From Paludibacter sp. (lineage in GTDB: Bacteria; Bacteroidota; Bacteroidia; Bacteroidales; Paludibacteraceae), in NCBI GenBank assembly GCA_024710005.1, contig JANJVQ010000018.1:146764-210763 (forward strand): DNA of 64,000 nt, in the 5' to 3' direction. The first letter of the stretch is position 1. Every line of letters starts with the position of its first letter. The translations under genes were made by a program, and so were the position numbers. The notes under the pieces were generated by a model. It had not been told where the DNA came from. It searched no databases and saw only the letters and a program-made list of their open reading frames with translations. Positions 25,852 through 35,608 of the stretch are shown here, piece by piece.

Positions 25852-27513
25852 ATGAAATACATCAGTTCGTTCATTTTTTTCGTTACAATCTTCGGATTAT
25901 GCAATCAAGCCAAAGCACAGACAACAAAGATCGCCGAAAATGCGACACAGGAACGGTTAGACAGCATAGTCTATCTCGAAACCTATGATGAAGTAATTTA
26001 CAATGGCAATAAAGAAGTTTGGGAATATGATGAAAATGGCAACAGAGGCTATTGGGGCAGGTATATCTGGAACACTAATACAAATGCATGGCGGGGAGTA
26101 CAGCGAGCTGATTCAACCTTTAATGCAAAGGGGCAGCTCACTACAATTATTTCAGACAGCTGGGACAATGCAACCAACACCTGGACCATCAGCAAGAAAG
26201 AAGAATACAGTTATGACACGGAAGGGAATGTCATCCTGATCAATATTGATACGTGGAATAAAACAACAGCAACCTGGCAACCAAGCCGTAAGTCAGAACA
26301 CACTTATAGTTCTACACCCAACATTAGTCGTATTTATATATCAGTTACCTATATTTTCGATACTAATTCCGGAGAATGGACAATCAGTCATCGCAACGAA
26401 ATCAATTATGATGCGAATGGAAAAATGACGCTTTACAACGCCTCCTTCTATGATACGGTTTCGGAAAGTTGGAAATTTACAAACAGTAGCTTCAAATATG
26501 AAAATGCTTATAATGCACAGGGAAAACAGACATTATATAGCTACTACAAGTGGGATGAATCCCTGAATCAATGGAAGGGTCAGGGCAATTTGATTGAAAC
26601 TGTTTATGATGAAATGGGAAATAAAACTCAGGTGGTCAACAAAGAATGGGACGAAACATCGCATCAGTGGATTAATTCCACTAAAACGGAATCTGTTTTT
26701 AACGGCAATAACCAGTTACTTCAAAAAACTGATTACATTTGGGAAACATCCACCAATGCTTGGAGCAATCAGAACAAAACGGCAAACATCTACAATGAAT
26801 CAAATATACTGACCGGAACGATCTTATCGGAATGGGACACCATCACTGCCAGCTGGAAGATGATCTCTCAACAGGAAGTAAGCTATGATACAAACAGAAA
26901 TATTGTGCAATATCAGAAATTACATGAAGATACGCTTACACATCAATGGTATGTTGATAGTAAAATTGTATATACTTATGATGAGAACAACAAGGAAACT
27001 TCAAAAGAAAGCTACGAGTTAAATGATACCGGTGTGCTGGTTGTTGTTGATAAAACGACAACTGAATATGATGTTTATGGTAATACAATCCTGGTGTCAA
27101 CGTACGAAACTGAAAGAGGCGAATTAATTAAATTATTCGAACAACAATATATCTTTGATTCTACAGGCAACAAGCTGACTGAAGAATCAGCAATTATGTA
27201 TTTCGACGGCATTCCTTATATACAAAAAACAAACTACTATTATTCTACACATTCCACCGACACCGGTTTCGAAAGCATTACGGGAGGTTATGTTATTTAC
27301 CCTAATCCCTTCAACAACCAATTGACAATCGATCTGAATGACAACTTCACGCAGGTAAGTTTTGAGCTTTTCAACGCGCAAGGCCAAAAGGTACTGTCAA
27401 CAGGCTTACTCCATTCAATGACCATTGATATTGAAGGCCTGCCCAACGGAGTATACTTTTACAAAATACTGGTCGACAACCAGCTTCGGAAAGGCAAGTT
27501 ATTAAAGCAATAA
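25852..27513 (+). CDS. Secreted repeat protein with T9SS C-terminal domain
   Basis: A 553-residue protein with a signal peptide (MKYISSFIFFVTIFGLCNQAKAQ), then about ten repeats of roughly 37 residues, and a type IX secretion sorting domain at the end (YVIYPNPFNNQLTIDL ... LPNGVYFYKILVDNQ ... KGKLLKQ). Each repeat has a W-x(6-8)-W pair, as in WDNATNTWTISKKEEYSYD or WDESLNQWKG, followed by a YDxxGN turn. The pattern recalls RHS/YD-like beta structures seen on Bacteroidota surfaces; binding to a polymer or to another cell is possible but unproven. It lies 69 bp before a lipoprotein gene on the same strand and may share its transcript. Confidence 0.8.
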   Translation: MKYISSFIFFVTIFGLCNQAKAQTTKIAENATQERLDSIVYLETYDEVIYNGNKEVWEYDENGNRGYWGRYIWNTNTNAWRGVQRADSTFNAKGQLTTIISDSWDNATNTWTISKKEEYSYDTEGNVILINIDTWNKTTATWQPSRKSEHTYSSTPNISRIYISVTYIFDTNSGEWTISHRNEINYDANGKMTLYNASFYDTVSESWKFTNSSFKYENAYNAQGKQTLYSYYKWDESLNQWKGQGNLIETVYDEMGNKTQVVNKEWDETSHQWINSTKTESVFNGNNQLLQKTDYIWETSTNAWSNQNKTANIYNESNILTGTILSEWDTITASWKMISQQEVSYDTNRNIVQYQKLHEDTLTHQWYVDSKIVYTYDENNKETSKESYELNDTGVLVVVDKTTTEYDVYGNTILVSTYETERGELIKLFEQQYIFDSTGNKLTEESAIMYFDGIPYIQKTNYYYSTHSTDTGFESITGGYVIYPNPFNNQLTIDLNDNFTQVSFELFNAQGQKVLSTGLLHSMTIDIEGLPNGVYFYKILVDNQLRKGKLLKQ

Positions 27514-27582
27514 CACTTTATCGGCTAATAAAAAATAAAACCATTTATATAACAGTTTAACTTTTAAAAAACATCCAGTCAC

Positions 27583-29052
27583 ATGAAAAAGAGCTCATTT
27601 ATAGTTATCCTTTCCATTTTAACCCTGACGTTATTCAACGGTTGTAAGGAAGACGATTTAGAAGATTTAACCATCACGATTTCCACTATCAATAGCAAAC
27701 CCAACTCCTTTGAAAAGGACGGAAAGATTGTTGGAATTGACGCCGACATTGCTGCTCAGGCCATGAAGAATGCCGGAATCAAATTTGAGATGAGCATGTC
27801 TGATTCCTGGGAAACTGCTTTTAATACAACTTTAAACGGATCAAAAAAAGCGCTGTTAACTACTACCTACACACCCGACCGCAAAGATCAGTTCAAATGG
27901 GCCGGCCCAACCAGTCAGGGTATGTACGGAATTTTCGAAAACGGCGACTCCGGATACACCTTTCCAGTGCCTATAGACGAATGTAAAAAGATTCAGGCAA
28001 TAGCCGTAATTAAAGACTGGACAGAAACAACCATGCTTGAAAATCTCGGATTTGAAAACCTGGTTTATTACGACACTTTCGAGGAAGCCATTGCTGCATT
28101 TATGGCAAAAGAACAAAAATTCATCGCCTGTGATTTTTTTCAGTTAGTATCATCCCTTCCTTCCGGTTATTATATGGAAAACGTAATGGCAATCACCCGA
28201 TACCATACTGCATATTATTATATAGCCTTTTCGAAGGATGTAAGTGACGCGGCTGTTGAAAAAATCCAGAATGCCATTGAATCCTTGATTAAGAACCAGA
28301 CTACTGGAGCTATTTTACAACAATACTTTCCTACCATGCCTACTGATTATATTCCGGGCACCATACAACTCTATTGCGAAGCCAGTCCTCCCTTCAGCTT
28401 TATGACGGGAGAGGATGTCAACCGGAAAGTGGAAGGCTCAGGAACCGATATCGTCAATGCAATTCAGACCAGAACCGGTCATGTGAATAAAATCAACATG
28501 AGTATCTGGACAGATGCCTATGCAGTTGTACAATACCTTCCCAACAGCGCTTTATTTAACACCACCCGGACTCCCGAACGCGAAAACCTGTTTCAATGGG
28601 TAGGCCCGATCTCAACAAGCAAAGCCTATTTTTACACCCTCACATCTTCCGGCTTAACAATTCAAGACCTGGAACAAGCAAAAGGCCTTCAGTCGATTGC
28701 TACACCTAAGGGTTGGTTTACACACGATTTCTTGATTAAAAATAACTTCCAAAACATTGTAGCTACCTCGAACACATCAGCCGAAGCATTTGATCAATTG
28801 ATGAAAGGCGAAGTTAAGGCACTTCTGATGACTGAGCTGGATTTAAACTGGCTGGCTGAAATGAACGAAATACCGACAAGTAACCTGACTAAACATTTCG
28901 AAGTGTTGAATTACAAGGACTATATCGCATTCTCACTCAGCACGCCGGCGAAAACCGTTCAGCAATGGCAAAATCATCTTGACGCCATGAAAACCGATGG
29001 AACTTTCAAAACGCTTTGGGACAAATGGTTCCTGGGAGTTCCCATGCCCTGA
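27583..29052 (+). CDS. Lipoprotein with two tandem solute-binding (SBP_bac_3-like) domains
   Basis: A 489-residue lipoprotein: lipobox LTLFNGC with Cys21, followed by KEDDLEDL, an acidic motif like the surface-export signal of Bacteroidota lipoproteins. Two amino-acid-type periplasmic binding domains follow: domain 1 (about 30-255) has SKPNSFEKDGKIVGIDADIA and YTPDRKDQFKWAGP; domain 2 (about 256-489) repeats the plan with EASPPFSFMTGED and TRTPERENLFQWVGP. Such domains usually feed an ABC importer or act as sensor inputs, but no ABC permease is nearby. The next gene, 37 bp on, encodes a STAS/kinase-like protein. Confidence 0.82.
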   Translation: MKKSSFIVILSILTLTLFNGCKEDDLEDLTITISTINSKPNSFEKDGKIVGIDADIAAQAMKNAGIKFEMSMSDSWETAFNTTLNGSKKALLTTTYTPDRKDQFKWAGPTSQGMYGIFENGDSGYTFPVPIDECKKIQAIAVIKDWTETTMLENLGFENLVYYDTFEEAIAAFMAKEQKFIACDFFQLVSSLPSGYYMENVMAITRYHTAYYYIAFSKDVSDAAVEKIQNAIESLIKNQTTGAILQQYFPTMPTDYIPGTIQLYCEASPPFSFMTGEDVNRKVEGSGTDIVNAIQTRTGHVNKINMSIWTDAYAVVQYLPNSALFNTTRTPERENLFQWVGPISTSKAYFYTLTSSGLTIQDLEQAKGLQSIATPKGWFTHDFLIKNNFQNIVATSNTSAEAFDQLMKGEVKALLMTELDLNWLAEMNEIPTSNLTKHFEVLNYKDYIAFSLSTPAKTVQQWQNHLDAMKTDGTFKTLWDKWFLGVPMP

Positions 29053-29089
29053 TAATACATTCAACAATATTAGCCCTAAATTGAAGGTA

Positions 29090-31327
29090 ATGTCAGAGAT
29101 TAGTTATAATCCACCAATATTAAAAGTTACCGGCCGAATTGACGCGGTGACCAGCACAGACTTTGAAATGGCAGTAACTCACTTACTGACAGCCACAAAA
29201 TTTCTGGTATTTGATTTGGCAGATTGTAACTTTCTCTCGAGTACAGGCATTCGTATTTTGGTAAAAACACATAAAAAATTGCTCGCAGAGCAGGGGAAAC
29301 TGATTATTGCCGGTATTCAGCCGGAAGTGTACCAGATAATTGAGATGGTTGGACTTCATACCATCTTTGAGTTAGTAGATACGCCCGAACTGGCTGCTGA
29401 GGCTATAAAGCAATTGCAATCGGATTCTTCGGAACCCATTCTTTTTACACACGACAACAAGTCCTTTCAGTGGCTGGAAACTGACAAAACAAAGAAACCG
29501 TTGCTCATTTGGAATCCGAATGAAATAATTGGCTGCAACGAACTTGGCTTTGCAATTGGCTATGGCGCTTCTGCCGAAATGGATGAGGTTGAAAGTTTAC
29601 CCCCCGGCTTGTTCATAAACACCGGAGTTTGTGCAGGATTTTTGCCCGATGATACAACTATTCCTGCCGATTTCAGGGTAGCATCAGATGCTTCCAATAT
29701 TGCTTTATTTTCGCTTGGAGCTATTTCCTTCGGTGAACTACCATCGGGCATAATAACATCATCGGAACAGGAACTGTTGATGAACGAACTGTTGGTTGCC
29801 TGCAAACACATCAAGAAACTTAAACAGAATGCTGAAATTTCACTGATCGTTGTATTGAATAACGACCCTGAACTCCCCTCCATTAGTATCGTATTGGATG
29901 CTGACAGCGGAAACAACGTGATGGAGCCTTTGGAACAGATTCCTCTTTTTCATCAGCAGGTTATACTCCGTGCCGGCGCTGACAAGCCGATCGGATTAAC
30001 ATTTAAACTCGAAACGCCACCACAATCCAAAACAAACTTGCTGTCGAAATTTGTAACAGATACGCTTACAATTGACAATATAATAGGCGTGGAACCTCTT
30101 TCGACAATTGAAAAGATGAAGCAACCTATCGTCTGGTTGTTTTTCAAAGAAGGAATTATAAATGCGAACACACAAGGCCTGCAAATTGAGACAAACAATC
30201 AGTTTACACTCAAACCATACCAGCGTTTCCTGATTCGGAAACTTTACCCCAAGCTTTCCCGTGTAATTGTTGAGCCCCTGCATGGAGGCTACTCGGCACA
30301 AACATTTCAGGTAACTTCATTCGACAAGCAGGGAAGAAAACTGCGACCCACCGTACTCAAGGTGGCTAACCGCGCCATGATTACCAGAGAATCAAAACAT
30401 TGCCAACAGTACGCACAGCCCTATATATTCAACAATAGCGCTGCAGTTCTTGGAACTGAATTCCATGGTGATAAGGGTGCGTTGGTCTATAATTTTGTAG
30501 GCATAGGAGGTGAAGATTCCCGGTTGAAATGGCTGACTCACTATTTTCATCAGGAAAACATTGAGATGCTCGAAAGCTTATTCGATAAGATATTTTTGCA
30601 GATACTCAAACCCTGGTATGGTCAACCCATACACACCACACTTTATCCTTTCAAAGACCACGATCCAACGCTGACTTTCTTTCCGCATATTTATCAAACC
30701 GTATCAGGCCTTTTCTCGATTAATGCTGACGATCAATATATCGAAATCGAAGAAATGGAACGCCAAATGCTCAATCCATATTGGTTTCTGAAACACGAAT
30801 TTCCAAAAAGAAGAGAAAATGGTTATGCATATTTCGAAGGTATCTGTCATGGTGACTTAAACATGCAAAATATCCTGCTGGATGAAAGTATGAATGTGTA
30901 TCTGATTGATTTTTCAGAAACAAAACCGCGTTCGGTTATTTCTGACTTTGCACGTCTTGAAGCCATCTTTTTGGTCGACAACGCCCCTGTGGACAACCGG
31001 GAAGATTTAGATGCATACCTAAACTACATCATGCGTTTTTATATGGTAGAAAGTTTGCAACACATTCCGGCATACACCTATTCGGGTCGACACCAGAAGC
31101 AAGTACAAAAACAAGTAGCCTTAACTCTGAAGATGAGAAAATATGCGCTCGAAAGCGTACAGGGCAATCCCGACATCCTGCCCTACTATATGGCCCTGCT
31201 TGAATGGGTACTTCCAATTGTATGCTACTACTCGCTACCCAAATTACACAAGCGTCTGTCTATGTGTATCAGCGCATTACTATGTGAAAACGTACAAAAG
31301 TTCCTTTCTGAATCAAACAATAAGTAA
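29090..31327 (+). CDS. STAS domain, unknown domain and phosphotransferase-type kinase fusion
   Basis: A 745-residue cytoplasmic protein with no signal peptide. Residues 1-110 form a STAS (anti-anti-sigma) domain; FDLADCNFLSSTGIRIL aligns with the SpoIIAA phosphorylation loop, with Ser51 in the phosphoserine position. Residues about 110-390 are a domain I cannot place (NELGFAIGYGASAEMDE; ASNIALFSLGAISFGELPSG). Residues about 391-700 are kinase-like in the aminoglycoside/choline phosphotransferase manner: a GG loop (EPLHGGYSAQTF), Lys424 in TVLKVANR, the catalytic loop CHGDLNMQNILLD (His587, Asp589, Asn594) and the metal-binding VYLIDFSE (Asp607). The ATG at 29090, with spacing 37 bp, is preferred over the upstream in-frame ATG inside the previous gene. 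The substrate is unknown. Confidence 0.78.
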   Translation: MSEISYNPPILKVTGRIDAVTSTDFEMAVTHLLTATKFLVFDLADCNFLSSTGIRILVKTHKKLLAEQGKLIIAGIQPEVYQIIEMVGLHTIFELVDTPELAAEAIKQLQSDSSEPILFTHDNKSFQWLETDKTKKPLLIWNPNEIIGCNELGFAIGYGASAEMDEVESLPPGLFINTGVCAGFLPDDTTIPADFRVASDASNIALFSLGAISFGELPSGIITSSEQELLMNELLVACKHIKKLKQNAEISLIVVLNNDPELPSISIVLDADSGNNVMEPLEQIPLFHQQVILRAGADKPIGLTFKLETPPQSKTNLLSKFVTDTLTIDNIIGVEPLSTIEKMKQPIVWLFFKEGIINANTQGLQIETNNQFTLKPYQRFLIRKLYPKLSRVIVEPLHGGYSAQTFQVTSFDKQGRKLRPTVLKVANRAMITRESKHCQQYAQPYIFNNSAAVLGTEFHGDKGALVYNFVGIGGEDSRLKWLTHYFHQENIEMLESLFDKIFLQILKPWYGQPIHTTLYPFKDHDPTLTFFPHIYQTVSGLFSINADDQYIEIEEMERQMLNPYWFLKHEFPKRRENGYAYFEGICHGDLNMQNILLDESMNVYLIDFSETKPRSVISDFARLEAIFLVDNAPVDNREDLDAYLNYIMRFYMVESLQHIPAYTYSGRHQKQVQKQVALTLKMRKYALESVQGNPDILPYYMALLEWVLPIVCYYSLPKLHKRLSMCISALLCENVQKFLSESNNK

Positions 31328-31413
31328 GCCTCCTTGCACAACCGTGATATTATTGATAAAACAAAAATCCCCGACTATCATAAAGATAATCAGGAATTTA
31401 ACTTTTACTTCTG

Positions 31414-31484
31414 TTGTCCCACCAGGATTCGAACCTAGACTGACTGAACCAAAATCAGGAGTGCTACCATTACACCATGGGACA
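31414..31484 (-). tRNA. tRNA-Gln (anticodon TTG)
   Basis: A 71-nt cloverleaf on the minus strand: acceptor TGTCCCA/TGGGACA, D arm with GGTGTAATGGTAGCAC, anticodon loop TTTTGGT (TTG, reading CAA), T arm CTAGGTTCGAATCCTGG, discriminator A. No CCA is encoded. Confidence 0.92.
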
Positions 31485-31508
31485 AGCAACGTGCTTTTTA
31501 AAGCGGTG

Positions 31509-31539
31509 CAAAGATACAACCGTTTTTCTGTTTTCGCAA
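31509..31539 (-). promoter_or_regulatory. Promoter of tRNA-Gln
   Basis: On the minus strand, TTG (31539-31537), 20 bp, then TATCTTTG (31516-31509), about 25 bp before the 5' end of the tRNA. It is an excellent match to the Bacteroidota consensus. Confidence 0.7.
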
Positions 31540-31648
31540 GAGGAGACGGAAAATTTCAAAAATCTTTTTTTCATGTCCGGCTATAAGATCTTTAAACCTC
31601 TGATTTAAACACATTACCGGATTATTTCACGCAAATGCACAAATAAAC

Positions 31649-31678
31649 TTGCTATTTCTAAAAAATTTACTATTTTTG
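31649..31678 (+). promoter_or_regulatory. Promoter of the lipoprotein gene at 31717
   Basis: TTG (31649-31651), exactly 19 bp, then TATTTTTG (31671-31678), about 38 bp before the ATG. Confidence 0.6.
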
Positions 31679-31716
31679 AATGTCTTACACATTTATTAAC
31701 GATAAAAACATTTTTT

Positions 31717-32220
31717 ATGAAAACACTTGTTTATTTTTTTGCAGTGATTATGTCTGCCAGCGTACTTTTCAGCGGTTGTGAAGAAATCGAAAAAGGATTA
31801 CTCGACGATCTCGCAGAAGGCAAAATGGTCGTGGTTTTCGACAATGGTGAAGAAGAATTTCTTGACTGTTCTTACGGGCAATATGGGGAAACAACTGAAG
31901 GTTTCAAAGGTGAGGTCTTTATCAACGGATTCATGACAGCTTCAACCGAAAAGTATTTCTCTATTATGTATGGCAGCTACACAAACGCGACAGGCTTGAC
32001 AACAAAAGCTTACTCAACAGCTAACGAGGAAGACATGATTATGGTAAACAGTTCGTATGGACAAATTGGGGAAGATGGTGCCAGTGTTACCATCTTGTTC
32101 GTTTCTGTTCAGGAAGACGGAATTAAAGGAACATTCACCGGCAAATTAAGCACCGAAAGCGGATTGAAAAACGTAACAGGGGCATTTTGGGCTGTTAAGC
32201 AACAAGAACACGTTCATTAA
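31717..32220 (+). CDS. Small lipoprotein of unknown function
   Basis: A 167-residue lipoprotein: MKTLVYFFAVIMSASVLFSGC with Cys21, then acidic EEIEKGLLDD, which favours surface or outer membrane placement. The mature part is a compact, strand-rich domain with GKMVVVFDNGEEEFLDCSYG, a middle VNSSYGQIGEDGASVTILFV and GIKGTFTGKLS, resembling beta-sandwich secreted domains without a family I can name. It has its own promoter and terminator, so it is a single-gene unit. Confidence 0.75.
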   Translation: MKTLVYFFAVIMSASVLFSGCEEIEKGLLDDLAEGKMVVVFDNGEEEFLDCSYGQYGETTEGFKGEVFINGFMTASTEKYFSIMYGSYTNATGLTTKAYSTANEEDMIMVNSSYGQIGEDGASVTILFVSVQEDGIKGTFTGKLSTESGLKNVTGAFWAVKQQEHVH

Positions 32221-32235
32221 GTTATGTTCCCTAAC

Positions 32236-32267
32236 AAAAAACTCCCCTTCTTCAAGGGGAGTTTTTT
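32236..32267. terminator. Bidirectional terminator between the lipoprotein gene and tyrS
   Basis: AAAAAACTCCCCTT (32236-32249) pairs perfectly with AAGGGGAGTTTTTT (32254-32267) around a 4-nt loop, giving a T run on each strand. Confidence 0.88.
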
Positions 32268-32268
32268 G

Positions 32269-33561
32269 TTACTCTGCTATCAGCAAAAAGTAGTTCTTTT
32301 TTCCTTTCTGAGCCAATAGATATTTATCATTCAGTAAAACAGATTCCGTTATGAGCAAATCCTGAATTTCAAGCTTTTCTTTATTCAAACTAACTCCACC
32401 TGATTGAACGAGTTTACGCATTTCTCCTTTCGAAGGAAAAACAGCTGCATGATCTGTCAGCAGGTCAATTGCTTTTACTCCATCAACAAACAAAGATTTT
32501 GAGACCTTAAACTGAGGTACGCCTTCAAACACAGAAAGCAACGTATCTTCGTCTAATTTTTTCAACGCTTCCGAGGTAGCATTCCCGAAAAGAATTCCTG
32601 AAGCCTCCACCGCAGCGTCATAATCTTCACGTGAATGTACCATGACGGTTACTTCTTCTGCCAGTTTTTTCTGCAAAATACGCTGATGCGGCGCGAGAGC
32701 ATGTTCCGCTACCAAAGCTTCGATTTCTTCTTTATTGATGGATGTGAATATCTTGATGTACTTCTCGGCATCGGCATCGCTCACGTTCAACCAGAACTGA
32801 TAAAATTTGTAGGGTGAAGTATACTTGCGGTCAAGCCACACATTGCCACTTTCCGTTTTGCCGAATTTACCCCCATCTGCTTTGGTGATAAGCGGACAAA
32901 CCAATGCAAAAGCATCTCCATCAGTTTTTCTGCGAATCAATTCAGTTCCGGTTGTGATATTACCCCATTGGTCTGAGCCTCCCATCTGGAGCTTACAGTT
33001 TTTATTTTGATTCAACCAAAGGAAATCATAACCCTGCAACAATTGATAAGAAAACTCGGTAAACGACATGCCCACACTCGATTCGGCACTCAAACGCTTT
33101 TTTACAGAATCTTTCGCCATCATGTAGTTAACCGTAATATGCTTACCGATATCACGGATGAAGTCCAGAAAGGAATATTCTTTCATCCAGTCGTAGTTGT
33201 TCACCAACTCGGCGGCATTAGGTGCATCACTTTCGAAATCAAGAAACTTCGCCAGTTGTTTTTTGATGGATTCCTGATTGTGACGTAAGGCTGCTTCATC
33301 CAACAGGTTTCGTTCGGCCGATTTTCCGGAAGGATCGCCAATCATACCAGTTGCACCACCTACCAGGGCAATGGGTTTGTGACCGGCACGTTGAAAATGG
33401 CGCAACATCATCACACTCACCAGGTGACCGATATGTAAAGAATCCGCAGTAGGATCAATTCCCACGTACGCCGCGGTCATTTCTTTTGCCAATTGCTCTT
33501 CTGTTCCCGGCATCATGGTGTGTATCATACCACGCCAGGAAAGTTCTTCTATAAAGTTCAT
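32269..33561 (-). CDS. tyrS: Tyrosyl-tRNA synthetase
   Basis: Charges tRNA-Tyr. The 430-residue protein has the class I HIGH motif ([17 protein letters not shown]), the tyrosine pocket segment [20 protein letters not shown], the KMSKS-type loop as [10 protein letters not shown] and a C-terminal S4-like RNA-binding domain ([16 protein letters not shown]). It is monocistronic, ending at a shared terminator. Confidence 0.96.
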   Translation of the reverse strand: MNFIEELSWRGMIHTMMPGTEEQLAKEMTAAYVGIDPTADSLHIGHLVSVMMLRHFQRAGHKPIALVGGATGMIGDPSGKSAERNLLDEAALRHNQESIKKQLAKFLDFESDAPNAAELVNNYDWMKEYSFLDFIRDIGKHITVNYMMAKDSVKKRLSAESSVGMSFTEFSYQLLQGYDFLWLNQNKNCKLQMGGSDQWGNITTGTELIRRKTDGDAFALVCPLITKADGGKFGKTESGNVWLDRKYTSPYKFYQFWLNVSDADAEKYIKIFTSINKEEIEALVAEHALAPHQRILQKKLAEEVTVMVHSREDYDAAVEASGILFGNATSEALKKLDEDTLLSVFEGVPQFKVSKSLFVDGVKAIDLLTDHAAVFPSKGEMRKLVQSGGVSLNKEKLEIQDLLITESVLLNDKYLLAQKGKKNYFLLIAE

Positions 33562-33657
33562 TTTTATAATATATTTTTAGCTCGCGAAATTAATCAATAT
33601 TTGTAATTCTTAAAACACTCCCGCTACCGAAGTCAGAAGTCTGGAGACCGGTGACTT

Positions 33658-35496
33658 TTAAAAAGACTGCATATCCACCAACTTTTTATAATATCCGTCC
33701 AAAGCAATCAATTCATCGTGTTTGCCTCGCTCAACGATGCGCCCCTCATGCAATACACATATCTCGTCGGCTTTTTTAATTGTAGAAAGCCGGTGCGCCA
33801 CCACCAATGTCGTACGGTTTTTCATCAGACTTTCCAATGCTTTCTGTACCATCTTCTCGGATTCTGTATCCAGGGCTGAAGTAGCTTCGTCTAAAATCAG
33901 GATGGGCGGATTTTTGAGAATTGCCCGGGCAATGCTGATACGTTGTCGCTGACCACCTGAAAGTTTGCTGCCACGATCTCCAATAGTCGACTCATAGCCA
34001 TTTTCCGTAGCCATGATAAAATCGTGCGCATTTGCAATCTTAGCAGCTTCTATCACCTGATCCAGCGTTGCCTCTTCAACTCCGAACGCGATGTTATTAA
34101 AGAAGGTATCGTTGAATAAAATGGCTTCCTGATTTACATTACCGATAAGTTTACGGATATCATGTGATTTGATTTTTTTAATATTCACACCATCCAACAG
34201 AATTTCCCCCTTTTTCACTTCGTAGAAACGCGGAAAAAGATCAATAAGGGTTGTTTTACCCGAACCGGATTGTCCAACCAAAGCTACCGTTTTTCCCTTC
34301 GGCACAGTTAAATTGATGTCTTTCAACACCCATTCCGATTGATATTTGAAGCTCAGGTCTTTAAACTCAATTTTATCGTGGAAACCTGTTATTTCTACCG
34401 GCTTCTTCGGCTCCGGAATATTGTTTTCCGTGTTCAGTATCTTATCGATTCGTTCCAATGCAGCCGTACCTTTGCGAATGCCATAAAAAGCCCTCGATAA
34501 ATCTTTGGCCGGGTTGATAATACTGTAAAATATCACCAGATAATAAATAAACTCGGCCGGACCGATAGAACTCTTCTCTCCTACTATCAGAACCCCTCCA
34601 AACCAAAGTAAGATGGCAATTACCACAGTACCCACAAACTCGCTCAAAGGTGCTGCCAGATTATACCGGGCATGCAGGTTAAAAAAGGACCTGCGCATGC
34701 GTTCATTCAAAGCACCAAAACGGGATTCGATTTTCGATTCAGCATTAAAAGCCTTTACTACCCGTAATCCGCCAATTGTTTCGTCCATCTGCGAAAGCAT
34801 TTCGCCCTGTTGCTCCTGCACTTCATTGGATTTTCTTTTCAGATTTTTACCGATAATGCCGATCAGCCATCCGCTGACGGGCAACAACAACATTACGAAA
34901 ATGGTCAGCTCCCAACTCATCAACAACATAACTGCCAAGTAAATCACGATCATCACCGGGCTTTTAAAAATCATATCGACCGCGTTCAGGATAGAAACTT
35001 CTACTTCATTTACATCAGCAGACATACGCGACATAATGTCACCCTTTCTCTCTTCTGTAAAATATCCGATGGGTAATGAGACAATTTTCTTATATAATTT
35101 ATTTCGAATATCCCTGACTACACCGGTACGCAAAGGAATTGTCATACGTACCCCCAGATAAGCCGTACCTGTTTTGAAAGCAGTCATCACAATCAAAAAC
35201 AGGCCAATCAAAAGTAGCGTCAACTCAACACCCGAATTCAGAATGGCTGCATTCAGATAAAATGAAAAATTGTTCTTGGTCACATCAACCAAATGCAGGA
35301 AAGTATCATCCCACGACCAGGACATGTAAACCACATCCGTTTTTTTTATGCCGAAAAGAATCTGCAAAACAGGAATCAGCGCGGCAAAAGAGAAAAGGCT
35401 GAAAATAGTCGTCAGAAAATTAAAAAAGAGACTCCAGAACACATACTTTTTGTATGGAGGCAGGAATCTTTTGAATATGGAAATGATGTTGAACAT
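33658..35496 (-). CDS. MsbA-like ABC exporter (fused permease and ATPase)
   Basis: A 612-residue half-transporter expected to work as a homodimer in the inner membrane. Six transmembrane helices fill about residues 15-320 (for example VFWSLFFNFLTTIFSLFSFA and VIYLAVMLLMSW). The ATPase domain has Walker A VGQSGSGKTTLI, the Q loop NVNQEAILF, the signature LSGGQRQRISIARAI, Walker B ILILDEATSALD and the switch AHRLST. The sequence is closest to lipid A or lipid exporters of the MsbA type, but related multidrug exporters look alike, so the substrate is not certain. It lies between purB and tyrS on the same strand. Confidence 0.9.
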   Translation of the reverse strand: MFNIISIFKRFLPPYKKYVFWSLFFNFLTTIFSLFSFAALIPVLQILFGIKKTDVVYMSWSWDDTFLHLVDVTKNNFSFYLNAAILNSGVELTLLLIGLFLIVMTAFKTGTAYLGVRMTIPLRTGVVRDIRNKLYKKIVSLPIGYFTEERKGDIMSRMSADVNEVEVSILNAVDMIFKSPVMIVIYLAVMLLMSWELTIFVMLLLPVSGWLIGIIGKNLKRKSNEVQEQQGEMLSQMDETIGGLRVVKAFNAESKIESRFGALNERMRRSFFNLHARYNLAAPLSEFVGTVVIAILLWFGGVLIVGEKSSIGPAEFIYYLVIFYSIINPAKDLSRAFYGIRKGTAALERIDKILNTENNIPEPKKPVEITGFHDKIEFKDLSFKYQSEWVLKDINLTVPKGKTVALVGQSGSGKTTLIDLFPRFYEVKKGEILLDGVNIKKIKSHDIRKLIGNVNQEAILFNDTFFNNIAFGVEEATLDQVIEAAKIANAHDFIMATENGYESTIGDRGSKLSGGQRQRISIARAILKNPPILILDEATSALDTESEKMVQKALESLMKNRTTLVVAHRLSTIKKADEICVLHEGRIVERGKHDELIALDGYYKKLVDMQSF

Positions 35497-35556
35497 TTAC
35501 TATGTTATTATTTATCAGTTATTTGTTATTCGTTCTCCGCTTTCCGTTCTCCATTC

Positions 35557-35591
35557 CGTCATTGCGAGAAGGCGAAGCCGACGTGGCAACC
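35557..35591. repeat. CGTCATTGCGAG...GCAACC dispersed repeat, copy 1
   Basis: A 35-nt repeat with conserved ends CGTCATTGCGAG and GCAACC and a GC-rich middle. A reverse-oriented copy is at 55137-55171. Short runs of the CGGAAAA and GAATAGCGAATAG families lie on both sides, in the gap between the exporter and purB. Confidence 0.7.
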
Positions 35592-35608
35592 TATTCGCTA
35601 TTCGCTCC

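Noticed and set aside
31143-31586. 147-codon open frame on the plus strand
   Set aside because: Passes straight through the tRNA-Gln gene in antisense.
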